Positions 25,327 to 34,216 of a stretch of 62,186 bases of DNA are shown in pieces; position 1 is the stretch's first letter, and every line of letters begins with the position of its first letter. The stretch is from an uncultured Prevotellaceae bacterium. GTDB lineage: Bacteria > Bacteroidota > Bacteroidia > Bacteroidales > UBA3663. Below the pieces are notes generated by a model. The model was not told the DNA's origin. It did no database searches and worked only from the letters and a program-made list of their open reading frames with translations. The stretch spans positions 1 through 62,186 of the forward strand of contig ONNR01000020.1 in the NCBI GenBank assembly GCA_900319235.1, in the 5' to 3' direction. A program made the position numbers and the translations under genes.

Positions 25327-28300
25327 TCACTGTTCCAAGGTGATTGCCATCAGCCCAATGACTACGTCATTTGAGAGCGTGCACAAGGTGAAACCGACCA
25401 ATTTGCGATTTGGATCGAGAGGCATCTTGAGGAGCTGAGCAGCACCATCAGGGATGCTCAATCCCTTGGCTATCGGTGTATCGGCCTCGAAGTCGGTAAC
25501 GTGAACATTCACGGCGCCATTGTCTTCACCGGCATTCTGTAAATCCTGTTTGAGACTGCGCGAAACCTTGCCACTGCCCAGATGCACGCGATAAGGATGC
25601 TGGCTTGTGCTCCAGAATGCATGGTCGTCGAAATAATAATCCTGCTCGATAGGACACCAGTTATAGGGATTGATGAGTTGAAGCGTATCAGCACTTCCAT
25701 CCTCATAGTTTGCAATAACGAGACCGTTGGCAATGCGACTCTGCATATTGTTGGTACTGCCGGCAAGGAGAAGATAAGCGTAGGAGAAACAAGATTCAGT
25801 GCCTGCGTTTCCTGATGCTTCATCAAAGTGTTCCTTGGTGACGGGAATAGTTATGCTATTGGGGTAGTTGTCCCAAAGCGAGGTATAGAGCACATTGTTG
25901 CCTTCCTTGGGCAAATGGAATCGGAGTCCGCCGATGCCCGTATCATAATAATTATCGTCGGAAATCGCACGACGCAGTCCATCATCCTCGATGGTAGCTG
26001 TCATCAACGGCACACACCAGTCACCCATGCCCTGAGAAGGTATCTCCAATGTGGTATAAGGCGAACGCGGAGAGAGATACTGCTGGCGATAGATGTCGTC
26101 GACAGACGCATTATAATGGGAGTCCAACGTCAAATAAACATGACGATTTGACATAGCCGGAGTGATATCATCCAAACCGAGGGCCGTCTCGTCGAGAGCT
26201 GGACGATATGGTTTGGCAGCTGGTTGGTCGTGTGCAGGAACAGCACTGGAAGGCACAGAGATTCGCTGTGTCGTCGCGTTATTGCCTTTCACTTCCATAA
26301 ACCGACCGTCGCCCAAAGGAAGACGCACGATGACCTGCAAAGCCTGAGGGAAATGCTGCTCGATGTCATAGATATCCTCACCATTCTCACGATGGAACCG
26401 ATAACTGATATAAGGGGTCTTGACGTTGGCATAATTCCACTCAGGAGGGAATCCCGGTTGCAGATAGCAGCGGCCATAAAGCGCATCCGGACGAATGCCG
26501 AACAAGCCTTGCATAATAGCTCGCGATGTGATGCCCACATTATCGCCGAAGTCACGATATGCCTCCTTGAGTGCCTTGTCATAGTAACTGATCTGACCGA
26601 AGTTACCAGGACAAGCGCCAGCGCACATCTCGTCGAGCAGATCGCTGTAAAGCAATTTGTAGCCCATCTCACGACGTCCGGCAATAAAATATGCCAGTGC
26701 CATATTGGCCACCTCTTCATGAGCCACGTTATTGGTACTCCAGGCGTAGGGCATCCAGTCGGATGTGCTGATGGTAAACAAATCCTCGCTTGGAATTGAA
26801 GACAGCGGGCTGGATACGTTCAACGGAATATGCGGGATGCATGCATCCACCCATCTTGTTGCCTGATAAGCCTGTTCGGGAGAACATGCACCACAATCGA
26901 TGGGCGTGTAGATGCTCCAGATGGCAGGATTGGCGTGTAAGCGCTTCAATCCCATGAAATCCTGGAATTCTGCCCAGTGTCCGTCAACTTCATTTTCGGC
27001 CGGCAACCAAAGGCGGCGATTCATGGCTTCGAGTATTGCTTCTGCCTCCCTACGATAGGGAGTAGGATCCTCCCCTATCAATTCTGCAATCCGCGCTATC
27101 AGAAGATTGCCGCGATAGTTATAGGCCGATGCATGGGTCACTGCTCCGCTGTTGTAGTAGAGGGCATCGCTGGCCCAGATGCAGCAGTAACCATCGTAGA
27201 GATGGTCTCCGTCGGGATCCCAGTTGCGTTTTTCCCATTCGAGATGGAGTTTCAACGTGGGCCAGAACTCACGCATAAGTGCAGTATCTGCATCGTACTG
27301 GAAATGCCAGAGCAGTTCATCGATATAGTTGAGATTCATGTCGTAGTGACTCATCTTTCGGTCATCGTTGGGTAACTTGCAGATATAACCATTGCTATAC
27401 ATGGGCGTGCCCCACTTTTCGGCCGAACGGGCAAGGTTCTTGGTCGTATCCTGTGCCGGATGGGGATAGATGGGCTCGATATCGCGCACCATGCTTCTAG
27501 CGTACGCACGGAAATGACTGAGTTGCCGGTCGAACCATCCTGTCACATCTCCCACATAACCTCCACGCCAGCCGGCAAGTGGGGTACGCCATCCGATACA
27601 ACCATGCATCCAAGTTTCACCATCCCACAGGCCATCGGCAGCAGCCATCAAGGTAGGACCAAGGGTATTAATCAGCGGATCGGGAGTCTCGAAACTCAAT
27701 TGCCCGATGAGCTCCTCGTGGAACGCATCTTCAGCCTGCATTCGACGGGCGCCCTGCTCCATGGGAAGCGAAACGAGACGATCGTTGTCTTCCAAGCGCA
27801 GGTAAGTCAAGCCCCGAGCATCCCACGTGAGCTTCTGGCACAATGAATCGGGACAAGGCTGAAGGGCCTCGAAGTGTTCGCATGGGTCGGTACCGAGGTC
27901 GCCATTGCGTTTCATCTTAAGATGGGCAATGGGACGACGCAGTGCGATGAGCTCAAATGTGGCAGCTGGGTCCAGCACGTCTGCCGGGAAATCCATTGCA
28001 AGAAATTGCCATAAGGCATTATTGCCTTCATGCTCGGCTACAGCACGCACCATAAGCTCGCCGCCTCGCCAAGCCTCGTCGCGCAGCTCGTATTGGCGCA
28101 TGCCGCCTACGTAATACGTACGGCAATAGGTAGTGGAGTCGAGAGCAAAAAGGCGGTCGCTCACTTGCAGATATAGCTGTATATTCCAGGCCTTACCCTT
28201 GTCGTAGGTGGCGAACAAAGGACGGTCGCTGGTCTCAAGGCGCCAGTTGGCATGCGAACCATAGAGAGCACGAGAATAGCGGTTCCATCCGTTCTCGCGA

Positions 28301-28404
28301 ACAAAGCCACGACCTTCGGGAAGATATTGCAAATCGCGCTGACCTGCTGCAACAGCAGAAACCGTCAGCATCAAAGATAGAATGTAAAATAGTGCGCGTT
28401 TCAT
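25327..28404 (-). CDS. DUF4450 domain protein, six-hairpin glycosidase-like
   Basis: A 1025-residue secreted protein. A signal peptide (1-20, ending VAAG) is followed by the DUF4450 region (about 25-200; NRYSRALYGSHANWRLETSDRP) and an (alpha/alpha)6 glycosidase-like core (about 320-700) with SEHWEKR-type features: YDMNLNYIDELLWH, LHLEWEKRNWDPDGD, SDWMPYAWSTNNVAHEE; a C-terminal beta region ends it. Such proteins occur in pectin utilisation loci of Bacteroides. The substrate cannot be told. ATG 28404 is supported by signal peptide and promoter, which sits only 4 nt upstream. Confidence 0.75.
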   Translation of the reverse strand: MKRALFYILSLMLTVSAVAAGQRDLQYLPEGRGFVRENGWNRYSRALYGSHANWRLETSDRPLFATYDKGKAWNIQLYLQVSDRLFALDSTTYCRTYYVGGMRQYELRDEAWRGGELMVRAVAEHEGNNALWQFLAMDFPADVLDPAATFELIALRRPIAHLKMKRNGDLGTDPCEHFEALQPCPDSLCQKLTWDARGLTYLRLEDNDRLVSLPMEQGARRMQAEDAFHEELIGQLSFETPDPLINTLGPTLMAAADGLWDGETWMHGCIGWRTPLAGWRGGYVGDVTGWFDRQLSHFRAYARSMVRDIEPIYPHPAQDTTKNLARSAEKWGTPMYSNGYICKLPNDDRKMSHYDMNLNYIDELLWHFQYDADTALMREFWPTLKLHLEWEKRNWDPDGDHLYDGYCCIWASDALYYNSGAVTHASAYNYRGNLLIARIAELIGEDPTPYRREAEAILEAMNRRLWLPAENEVDGHWAEFQDFMGLKRLHANPAIWSIYTPIDCGACSPEQAYQATRWVDACIPHIPLNVSSPLSSIPSEDLFTISTSDWMPYAWSTNNVAHEEVANMALAYFIAGRREMGYKLLYSDLLDEMCAGACPGNFGQISYYDKALKEAYRDFGDNVGITSRAIMQGLFGIRPDALYGRCYLQPGFPPEWNYANVKTPYISYRFHRENGEDIYDIEQHFPQALQVIVRLPLGDGRFMEVKGNNATTQRISVPSSAVPAHDQPAAKPYRPALDETALGLDDITPAMSNRHVYLTLDSHYNASVDDIYRQQYLSPRSPYTTLEIPSQGMGDWCVPLMTATIEDDGLRRAISDDNYYDTGIGGLRFHLPKEGNNVLYTSLWDNYPNSITIPVTKEHFDEASGNAGTESCFSYAYLLLAGSTNNMQSRIANGLVIANYEDGSADTLQLINPYNWCPIEQDYYFDDHAFWSTSQHPYRVHLGSGKVSRSLKQDLQNAGEDNGAVNVHVTDFEADTPIAKGLSIPDGAAQLLKMPLDPNRKLVGFTLCTLSNDVVIGLMAITLEQ

Positions 28405-28408
28405 GGGG

Positions 28409-28439
28409 CAAAGATAAAGAATATTTGGGGAAAAACAAA
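28409..28439 (-). promoter_or_regulatory. DUF4450 gene promoter, predicts leaderless mRNA
   Basis: Minus strand TATCTTTG at 28416-28409, 19-nt spacer, TTTG at 28439-28436. The box ends 4 nt before the ATG at 28404. Confidence 0.75.
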
Positions 28440-28454
28440 ATTTTGCATATATTT

Positions 28455-28486
28455 TTTGTACAATTGGAGAAAAAGCCTTATATTTG
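28455..28486 (+). promoter_or_regulatory. murI promoter, predicts leaderless mRNA
   Basis: TTTG 28455-28458, 20-nt spacer, TATATTTG 28479-28486, then 4 nt to ATG 28491. It is back to back with the DUF4450 gene promoter. Confidence 0.8.
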
Positions 28487-28490
28487 CAGC

Positions 28491-29435
28491 ATGAATCAGA
28501 AACAAACAGGCCCAATAGGAATTTTTGACAGCGGCTTTGGAGGTCTCTCCATCTTCCGCGAAATACGTCACGTTCTCCCCGAGCATGATTACATCTACTT
28601 GGGTGACAATGCTCGTGCTCCCTACGGCGACTTGCCGTACGACAAAGTTTATCATTTCACACGGCAAGCGGTCTTCCGTATGTTCGATATGGGTTGTCCG
28701 CTCGTCATTCTGGCTTGCAATACAGCTTCGGCCAGAGCGCTTCGCACCATTCAGCGCAAGGATTTGCCCGTGTGTGACGACCCGACACGTCGTGTATTGG
28801 GCGTAATACGCCCGACAGTGGAGCGTGTCGAGCAACTCACTTATTCCCGCCACATCGGTCTGATCGGCACCATAGCTACGGTCTCTTCGCACTCGTACGA
28901 CCTGGAGATTGCCAAGGATCCCGCCTATTTCTCACAAGTGGACGGAAGTGCTTCGACCACCGAACCAACCGAGCCGTCCTACTACGTGCACGAGAATTCG
29001 AAGATTGTGGCCAGCAACCCCAATCCTGTCATCCTTACATCGCGAGCCTGTCCTGACTGGGTGCCCATGATTGAGGCCGGCAAGATGAAGGAGATGCATG
29101 GTATTGTAAAGAATGACCTTGCCGAACTTCTTGACCAGGATCCAGAAATAGACACCATCATCCTTGGTTGCACGCATTACCCTCTCATCACATCACTAAT
29201 CCAAACCGTGCTTCAAGAGTTGGATCATCCGGAGATAATCCTTATGCCTCAGGGCAAACCAGTGGCCTACAGTCTGAAAGATTACCTCGTCAGACATCCC
29301 GAAATGAAGGCTCGCCTCTCCACTGAAGGAAGTGCAAAATTCTTTACATCAGGCGACACAGCGAGATTTGAGGATCTAGGCTCCCAGCTCATCGGGAAAG
29401 GCGTGAAAATCCACGCAGAGAAACTGATCTGGTAA
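28491..29435 (+). CDS. murI: Glutamate racemase
   Basis: A 314-residue enzyme making D-glutamate for peptidoglycan. The catalytic Cys lies in LACNTASA (about 82) and the second in LGCTHYPL; the substrate loop GIFDSGFGG is near residue 10 and YLGDNARAPYG follows. It is about 40 residues longer than usual: an insert rich in Ser, Thr, Glu and Pro (about 150-190) separates the halves. ATG 28491 fits homologues and lies 4 nt after the promoter box. Convergent with sufS across a strong bidirectional terminator. Confidence 0.94.
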   Translation: MNQKQTGPIGIFDSGFGGLSIFREIRHVLPEHDYIYLGDNARAPYGDLPYDKVYHFTRQAVFRMFDMGCPLVILACNTASARALRTIQRKDLPVCDDPTRRVLGVIRPTVERVEQLTYSRHIGLIGTIATVSSHSYDLEIAKDPAYFSQVDGSASTTEPTEPSYYVHENSKIVASNPNPVILTSRACPDWVPMIEAGKMKEMHGIVKNDLAELLDQDPEIDTIILGCTHYPLITSLIQTVLQELDHPEIILMPQGKPVAYSLKDYLVRHPEMKARLSTEGSAKFFTSGDTARFEDLGSQLIGKGVKIHAEKLIW

Positions 29436-29454
29436 AGACTCGATAATAAAAGAA

Positions 29455-29496
29455 ACGGCATGACCATTATTAATTTGATTGGTCATGCCGTTTTTT
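29455..29496. terminator. Bidirectional terminator between murI and sufS
   Basis: Perfect 12-bp arms acggcatgacca (29455-29466) and tggtcatgccgt (29480-29491), 13-nt loop, then six T on the plus strand. The same arms, less one pair, form the last unit of the 42-bp array (15608-15645). Confidence 0.88.
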
Positions 29497-29499
29497 ATT

Positions 29500-30720
29500 T
29501 TACATTCCGAACATCTTCGACACCCGACGTATTCCCGCAACAAGTTTGTCAATCTCCTCTTCCGTATTGTAGAAAGAGAAACTTGCACGCACTGTGCCCA
29601 GTATTCCCAAACTATGCATCAATGGCTCAGCGCAATGATGGCCAGTACGGACTGCAATGCCCAGTTTGTCGAGCAACATTCCCATATCATAATGATGGAT
29701 GTCTCCCACCAGGAAACTCATCACTGCAGACTTCTTATGCGCATTACCGAATATCCGCATACCTGGTATCTTATGGAACTCATCCGTGCAATACTCAAGC
29801 AGTTGATGCTCATAATCCGCGATATTATCCATACCAATAGCCTCGACATAATCGAGTGCCGTTGCCAAAGCTACAGTACTGATGAAGTCGGGAGTGCCAG
29901 CCTCGAATTTATAAGGCAGTTCATTGAAGGTTGTACCCTCGAACGACACCGTCTTGATCATCTCGCCACCACCTTGGTAGGGCACCATCTTTTCGAGCCA
30001 TTCGCGCTTTCCATAAAGCGCACCTACTCCCGTCGGGCCATAAATCTTATGACCAGAGAAGACAAAGAAGTCGCAACCCAGATCCTGGACATCCACCTTG
30101 ATATGAGGCACCGACTGTGCACCATCGATGAGGACAGGCACGCCCTTTTGGTGAGCGAATTCGATGACTTTCTTGACCGGATTGACCGTTCCCAACACAT
30201 TTGAGACGTGGGTCAGGCTCACTAACTTTGTGCGCTCGGAAAAAAGACTTTGAAGATGCTCTACATCCAGTTCCTGCAGATCATTCAGACGAGCATGACG
30301 AATGACTATGCCCTTACGTGCCTGTAGCAACTGCCAACTGACGATATTGGAATGATGTTCCATATCAGTAACAATCACCTCATCGCCTTCGTGCATGAAT
30401 GTCTCACCGAAGGAATACGCCACAAGATTGATACTCTCGGTAGTGCCACGCGTAAAGATGATTTCAGCACTCTCCTTGGCATTGAGGAAACGTTGCACAC
30501 GCTGACGTGCACCTTCATGAAGATCGGTGGCATCCTGGCTCAGGAAATGGACACCACGATGCACATTAGCATTGTGATGCAGATAACCGTCACGCAGTTT
30601 GTCGATGACACAAAGTGGCTTTTGTGTGGTAGCACCATTGTCAAAATAAACAAGGGGCTTGCCATACACCATGCTATCAAGAATAGGAAAATCCCTTCGG
30701 ATAGAATTAATATCCAGCAT
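29500..30720 (-). CDS. sufS: Cysteine desulfurase SufS
   Basis: A 406-residue PLP enzyme that takes sulfur from cysteine for Fe-S cluster assembly. Group II features: YFDNGATTQKP near residue 25, the PLP Lys in FSGHKIYGPTG (about 226), and the catalytic Cys in the RTGHHCAEPL loop (about 358). Length is normal. No sufBCD genes are adjacent, unlike the usual suf operon. The upstream 50 bp hold six CTAG at near-regular 9-bp steps. The ribosomal operon terminator lies just before that. Confidence 0.94.
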   Translation of the reverse strand: MLDINSIRRDFPILDSMVYGKPLVYFDNGATTQKPLCVIDKLRDGYLHHNANVHRGVHFLSQDATDLHEGARQRVQRFLNAKESAEIIFTRGTTESINLVAYSFGETFMHEGDEVIVTDMEHHSNIVSWQLLQARKGIVIRHARLNDLQELDVEHLQSLFSERTKLVSLTHVSNVLGTVNPVKKVIEFAHQKGVPVLIDGAQSVPHIKVDVQDLGCDFFVFSGHKIYGPTGVGALYGKREWLEKMVPYQGGGEMIKTVSFEGTTFNELPYKFEAGTPDFISTVALATALDYVEAIGMDNIADYEHQLLEYCTDEFHKIPGMRIFGNAHKKSAVMSFLVGDIHHYDMGMLLDKLGIAVRTGHHCAEPLMHSLGILGTVRASFSFYNTEEEIDKLVAGIRRVSKMFGM

Positions 30721-30722
30721 AT

Positions 30723-30769
30723 CTAGTTGTTCTAGAGCCTCTAGAATATCTAGAAATACTAGAATCTAG
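30723..30769. repeat. CTAG array upstream of sufS
   Basis: CTAG starts at 30723, 30732, 30741, 30750, 30759 and 30766: four steps of 9 bp, then 7. Several are within TCTAGA. It lies directly before the sufS start codon. Confidence 0.8.
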
Positions 30770-30780
30770 TGCTCATTGGG

Positions 30781-30818
30781 AAAATAAAAGCCCATACAAG
30801 AAAACTTGTACGGGCTTT
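30781..30818 (-). terminator. Terminator of the ribosomal protein operon
   Basis: On the minus strand a 14-bp stem (30818-30805 with 30800-30787, one mismatch), 4-nt loop, then ttttattttc. It lies 35 nt after the rplQ stop. Confidence 0.9.
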
Positions 30819-30852
30819 ATCATTGTTTGGGCATGATGCCCGATAGTACCGA

Positions 30853-31323
30853 TTACTCAGCCTTTGCCTCTGGTTCAGCAGCAGGAGCGGCCTCGGCAGC
30901 CTTCTTCGAACGAGAACGACGAGTCTTGGACTTCTTCTCAACATTGTCCTTGAGAAGGTTCTCATTGTAGTCTACGAACTCGATCATTGCCATTTCGGCG
31001 TTGTCACCGAGACGGTTCTGGCCAAGCTTGAGAATACGGAGATAGCCACCAGGACGGTTAGCGATCTTCACTGCGATGTCACCGAAGAGTTCCTTCACTG
31101 CCTCCTTATCCTGGAGGTAAGAGAAGACGATACGACGGCTGTTGGTAGTATCCTCCTTAGCGCGGTTGATGATAGGTTCAGCGTAAACACGCAATGCCTT
31201 AGCCTTGGCAACTGTGGTGTTGATGCGCTTAGCCTTAATCAACGAAACAGTCATGTTGGCGAGCATAGCCTCACGATGAGACTTGGTGCGTCCAAGGTGA
31301 TTGAATTTCTTATTATGTCTCAT
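30853..31323 (-). CDS. rplQ: 50S ribosomal protein L17
   Basis: A 156-residue protein near the peptide exit tunnel. The L17 core (1-120) begins [20 protein letters not shown] and ends in ..EFVDYNENL; a 30-residue basic then alanine/glutamate-rich tail follows ([18 protein letters not shown]), an extension common in Bacteroidetes. It is the last gene of the ribosomal run, 8 nt after rpoA, and is followed by a strong terminator. Confidence 0.98.
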   Translation of the reverse strand: MRHNKKFNHLGRTKSHREAMLANMTVSLIKAKRINTTVAKAKALRVYAEPIINRAKEDTTNSRRIVFSYLQDKEAVKELFGDIAVKIANRPGGYLRILKLGQNRLGDNAEMAMIEFVDYNENLLKDNVEKKSKTRRSRSKKAAEAAPAAEPEAKAE

Positions 31324-31331
31324 TGTTGTAA

Positions 31332-32324
31332 TTAGTCTTTATCAAGTTTATATTTGGAGATATCCATTCCGAACGACAGATTGAGACTCTGCAGGAGCTC
31401 CTCGAGCTCGGTGAGAGACTTCTTACCAAAGTTGCGGAACTTGAGAAGGTCAGTCTTATTGAAGACTACCAACTCACCAAGAGTCTCAACTTCGGCACTC
31501 TTCAAGCAGTTGAGAGCGCGAACCGAGAGATCCATATCGGTAAGCTTGGTCTTGAGAAGTTGACGCATATGGAGTACTTCCTCATCGAATTCCTCGTTAG
31601 TGTCATTCTCAGTTGTCTCAATAGCAATCTTCTCGTCGGAGAAGAGCATGAAGTGATAGATCAAGATCTTAGCAGCTTCACGCAATGCATCCTTTGGATG
31701 GATTGAGCCATCGGTAGTAACCTCAATCACCAGTTTCTCGTAGTCGGTACGCTGCTCAACACGATAGGGCTCAACAGAGTACTTCACGTTGCGAATAGGT
31801 GTGAAGATGGAATCGATAGCAATGGTAGTTACCTCAGCATTGGGATTACGGTTTTCCTCAGCAGGAACATAGCCGCGACCCTTGTTGATGGTCAATGTAA
31901 TATCAAAACTTGCACTGGAGTCCATGTGGCAGATGACCAGATCAGGATTAAGGACATCGAATGCAGTCATTCCCATATGCAGGTCACCTGCCTTGAGAAC
32001 TTCTGAATTCTTGACCCTAACAGTGATGGTTTCACTCTCTGTTCCTTCGACGATCTGCTTCAAGCGGACCTGCTTGAGGTTCAAGATGATGTTGGTAACA
32101 TCCTCTAGTACACCCGGAATGGTAGCAAACTCGTGCTCAACACCTGAAATTTTAACACTGGTGAAAGCAAAGCCTTCGAGTGACGAAAGCAGAATACGGC
32201 GTAAAGCATTACCAACTGTAATGCCGTAGCCTGGTTCCAGAGGTCGGAATTCGAACTTACCAGAGAACTGGTCGGATTCCAACATGATAACCTTTTCGGG
32301 TCTTTGAAATGCTAAAATCGCCAT
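31332..32324 (-). CDS. rpoA: RNA polymerase alpha subunit
   Basis: A 330-residue subunit whose dimer nucleates RNA polymerase assembly. The N-terminal domain carries [20 protein letters not shown]; the C-terminal domain (about 255-320) with [19 protein letters not shown] is the DNA- and activator-binding part. Length is standard. It lies 14 nt after rpsD and 8 nt before rplQ, as in other bacteria's alpha operon. Bacteroidetes polymerase with its unusual sigma factor recognises the TTTG/TAnnTTTG promoters annotated here. Confidence 0.98.
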   Translation of the reverse strand: MAILAFQRPEKVIMLESDQFSGKFEFRPLEPGYGITVGNALRRILLSSLEGFAFTSVKISGVEHEFATIPGVLEDVTNIILNLKQVRLKQIVEGTESETITVRVKNSEVLKAGDLHMGMTAFDVLNPDLVICHMDSSASFDITLTINKGRGYVPAEENRNPNAEVTTIAIDSIFTPIRNVKYSVEPYRVEQRTDYEKLVIEVTTDGSIHPKDALREAAKILIYHFMLFSDEKIAIETTENDTNEEFDEEVLHMRQLLKTKLTDMDLSVRALNCLKSAEVETLGELVVFNKTDLLKFRNFGKKSLTELEELLQSLNLSFGMDISKYKLDKD

Positions 32325-32338
32325 ATATGGACTATTTA

Positions 32339-32944
32339 TTATTTAGAGTACAATTCGACAATGAGCTGCTCCTGAATGTTCTCAGGGATATCTGCACGCT
32401 CGGGAGTGTGGAGATACTTGCCACTGAGTGAATTCTGATCCCACTCAAGCCATGGATATTTGCTGTGGTTGAAGCCAGCAAGTGCGTTATCAACAACCTC
32501 AAGAGCCTTAGAGCGCTCGCGAACGCCAACGATCTGGCCAGGCTTAACGCTGTAGGAAGCGATGTTGACAACCTTACCGTCAACTACTACATGCTTGTGG
32601 AGGACGAGCTGACGAGCAGCAGCGCGGGTAGGAGCGATACCTAAACGGTATACGATATTATCGAGACGGCTCTCAAGAAGCTGAAGAAGTACCTCACCAG
32701 TTACGCCCTTAGTACGCTCAGCCTTCTCGAAGAGACGACGGAACTGTGACTCGAGCACACCATAGGTATATTTAGCCTTCTGCTTTTCCTTAAGCTGAGT
32801 GCCATACTCGGAAGTTTTCTTACGACGATTCAGGCCATGCTGACCAGGAGCATAGTTCTTCTTAGCGAGAACCTTGTCTGGTCCATAGATAGCCTCGCCA
32901 AGTTTGCGGGCAATGCGGGTTTTTGGTCCAGTATATCTTGCCAT
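32339..32944 (-). CDS. rpsD: 30S ribosomal protein S4
   Basis: A 201-residue primary 16S-binding protein. [17 protein letters not shown] opens the chain; the S4 RNA-binding domain is at about 92-155 ([20 protein letters not shown]). The N-terminal zinc-binding cysteines of some S4 proteins are absent, so it is the C-minus type. It lies between rpsK (54-nt spacer) and rpoA. In enteric bacteria S4 represses the alpha operon; whether this spacer does so here is unknown. Confidence 0.98.
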   Translation of the reverse strand: MARYTGPKTRIARKLGEAIYGPDKVLAKKNYAPGQHGLNRRKKTSEYGTQLKEKQKAKYTYGVLESQFRRLFEKAERTKGVTGEVLLQLLESRLDNIVYRLGIAPTRAAARQLVLHKHVVVDGKVVNIASYSVKPGQIVGVRERSKALEVVDNALAGFNHSKYPWLEWDQNSLSGKYLHTPERADIPENIQEQLIVELYSK

Positions 32945-32998
32945 AGTTTTTTTACAATTTAAGCATTAAATTAATTAAAAAACCACATTATTCACACA

Positions 32999-33388
32999 TT
33001 AAACCTTGCGACGCTTTGGAGGACGGCAACCATTGTGTGGAAGTGGTGTCACGTCGATAATCTCAGTTACCTCGATACCAGCACCATGGATGGTACGGAT
33101 AGCTGACTCACGACCGTTACCTGGACCCTTAACATAAGCCTTCACTTTGCGAAGACCGAGATCGTAGGCGATTTTTGCGCAATCCTGAGCTGCCATCTGA
33201 GCAGCATAAGGAGTGTTTTTCTTCGAACCTCTGAAGCCCATCTTACCGGCAGATGACCAGGAGATCACCTGACCCTCGCTGTTGGCGAGTGAAACGATAA
33301 CGTTGTTGAACGACGAATGTACGTGAAGCTGGCCGTTAGCACTAACTTTCACGTTACGCTTTTTAGCTGCAACTGTTTTCTTTGCCAT
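32999..33388 (-). CDS. rpsK: 30S ribosomal protein S11
   Basis: A 129-residue platform protein that touches the Shine-Dalgarno/anti-Shine-Dalgarno helix. Recognised by the [14 protein letters not shown] segment, [19 protein letters not shown], and the terminal [18 protein letters not shown]. The N-terminus is lysine-rich. It lies 22 nt after rpsM. S11 is of interest in Bacteroidetes because their ribosomes hide the anti-Shine-Dalgarno with bS21, bS18 and bS6. Confidence 0.98.
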   Translation of the reverse strand: MAKKTVAAKKRNVKVSANGQLHVHSSFNNVIVSLANSEGQVISWSSAGKMGFRGSKKNTPYAAQMAAQDCAKIAYDLGLRKVKAYVKGPGNGRESAIRTIHGAGIEVTEIIDVTPLPHNGCRPPKRRKV

Positions 33389-33410
33389 AGTTTTCTTCTA
33401 CTTTAACAGA

Positions 33411-33791
33411 TTACTTTGTAGCCTTCTTCTTGTTGGCAACAGTCTTCTTCTTACCCTTACGTGTACGAGCATTGTTCTTGGTGCTCTGGCCACGTACTGG
33501 CAAGCCAAGACGATGACGGATACCGCGGTAGCAGCCGATATCCATGAGACGCTTAATGTTCAACTGAACTTCAGAACGAAGATCGCCTTCTACCTTGTAG
33601 TTGGCACCGATATACTCACGAATAGCGGCGGCCTGTGAATCAGTCCAATCTTTTACCTTGATGTCTTTATCGACACCAGCATTCATTAAGATGGTATTTG
33701 CGGCACTGCGGCCGATACCATAGATGTAAGTCAACGCGATTTCTCCACGCTTGTTCTGCGGAAGATCTACGCCTACAATTCTAACTGCCAT
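33411..33791 (-). CDS. rpsM: 30S ribosomal protein S13
   Basis: A 126-residue head protein that contacts the P-site tRNA and bridges to the 50S. It opens [20 protein letters not shown], has the helix-hairpin motif [14 protein letters not shown], and ends with [29 protein letters not shown] tail split here as a basic extension rich in lysine. It follows rpmJ by 55 nt. Normal length. Confidence 0.98.
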   Translation of the reverse strand: MAVRIVGVDLPQNKRGEIALTYIYGIGRSAANTILMNAGVDKDIKVKDWTDSQAAAIREYIGANYKVEGDLRSEVQLNIKRLMDIGCYRGIRHRLGLPVRGQSTKNNARTRKGKKKTVANKKKATK

Positions 33792-33846
33792 ATAAATTTA
33801 AATAAATTGTGTTTTTTGCGAAAAAATGCCTGCAAATATACGTAAT

Positions 33847-33963
33847 TTATCCCTGACGTAGCTTAAATTTGGGATTTTTTTTGTTAATTACGTACAAAAC
33901 GCCGCGGCGACGGACGATTTTGCAATCTGGAGTGCGCTTTTTAAGCGATGCTTTTACTTTCAT
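33847..33963 (-). CDS. rpmJ: 50S ribosomal protein L36
   Basis: A 38-residue protein read on the minus strand: it starts [20 protein letters not shown] and ends [10 protein letters not shown]. It has only one cysteine, so it is the zinc-free form. It sits between infA (12 nt) and rpsM, the usual place. The frame is short enough to be missed by gene finders with a 60-residue cutoff. The first codons also carry the conserved KASLKKR motif. Confidence 0.96.
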   Translation of the reverse strand: MKVKASLKKRTPDCKIVRRRGVLYVINKKNPKFKLRQG

Positions 33964-33975
33964 ATCGTAAGAATT

Positions 33976-34194
33976 TTATTTGTAGCGGAAAGATATTCTG
34001 CCTTTCGAGAGGTCGTAGGGAGACATCTCTACTCGAACCTTGTCACCTGGCAAAATTTTGATGTAATGCATGCGCATCTTGCCAGAAATGTGGGCGGTAA
34101 TCTCGTGTCCGTTTTCGAGCTCTACGCGGAACATAGCGTTCGAAAGGGCTTCAACGATGGTACCATCTTGTTCAATTGCTGCTTGTTTTGCCAT
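33976..34194 (-). CDS. infA: Translation initiation factor IF-1
   Basis: A 72-residue S1/OB-fold protein that binds the 30S A site during initiation. The sequence runs from [19 protein letters not shown] through [18 protein letters not shown] to RISFRYK, a typical IF-1. It lies 22 nt after map and 12 nt before rpmJ. Given leaderless transcripts predicted elsewhere in this genome, initiation factors are of special interest, but this one looks ordinary. Confidence 0.98.
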   Translation of the reverse strand: MAKQAAIEQDGTIVEALSNAMFRVELENGHEITAHISGKMRMHYIKILPGDKVRVEMSPYDLSKGRISFRYK

Positions 34195-34216
34195 TCAATA
34201 ATTTTTGGAATTTTAC

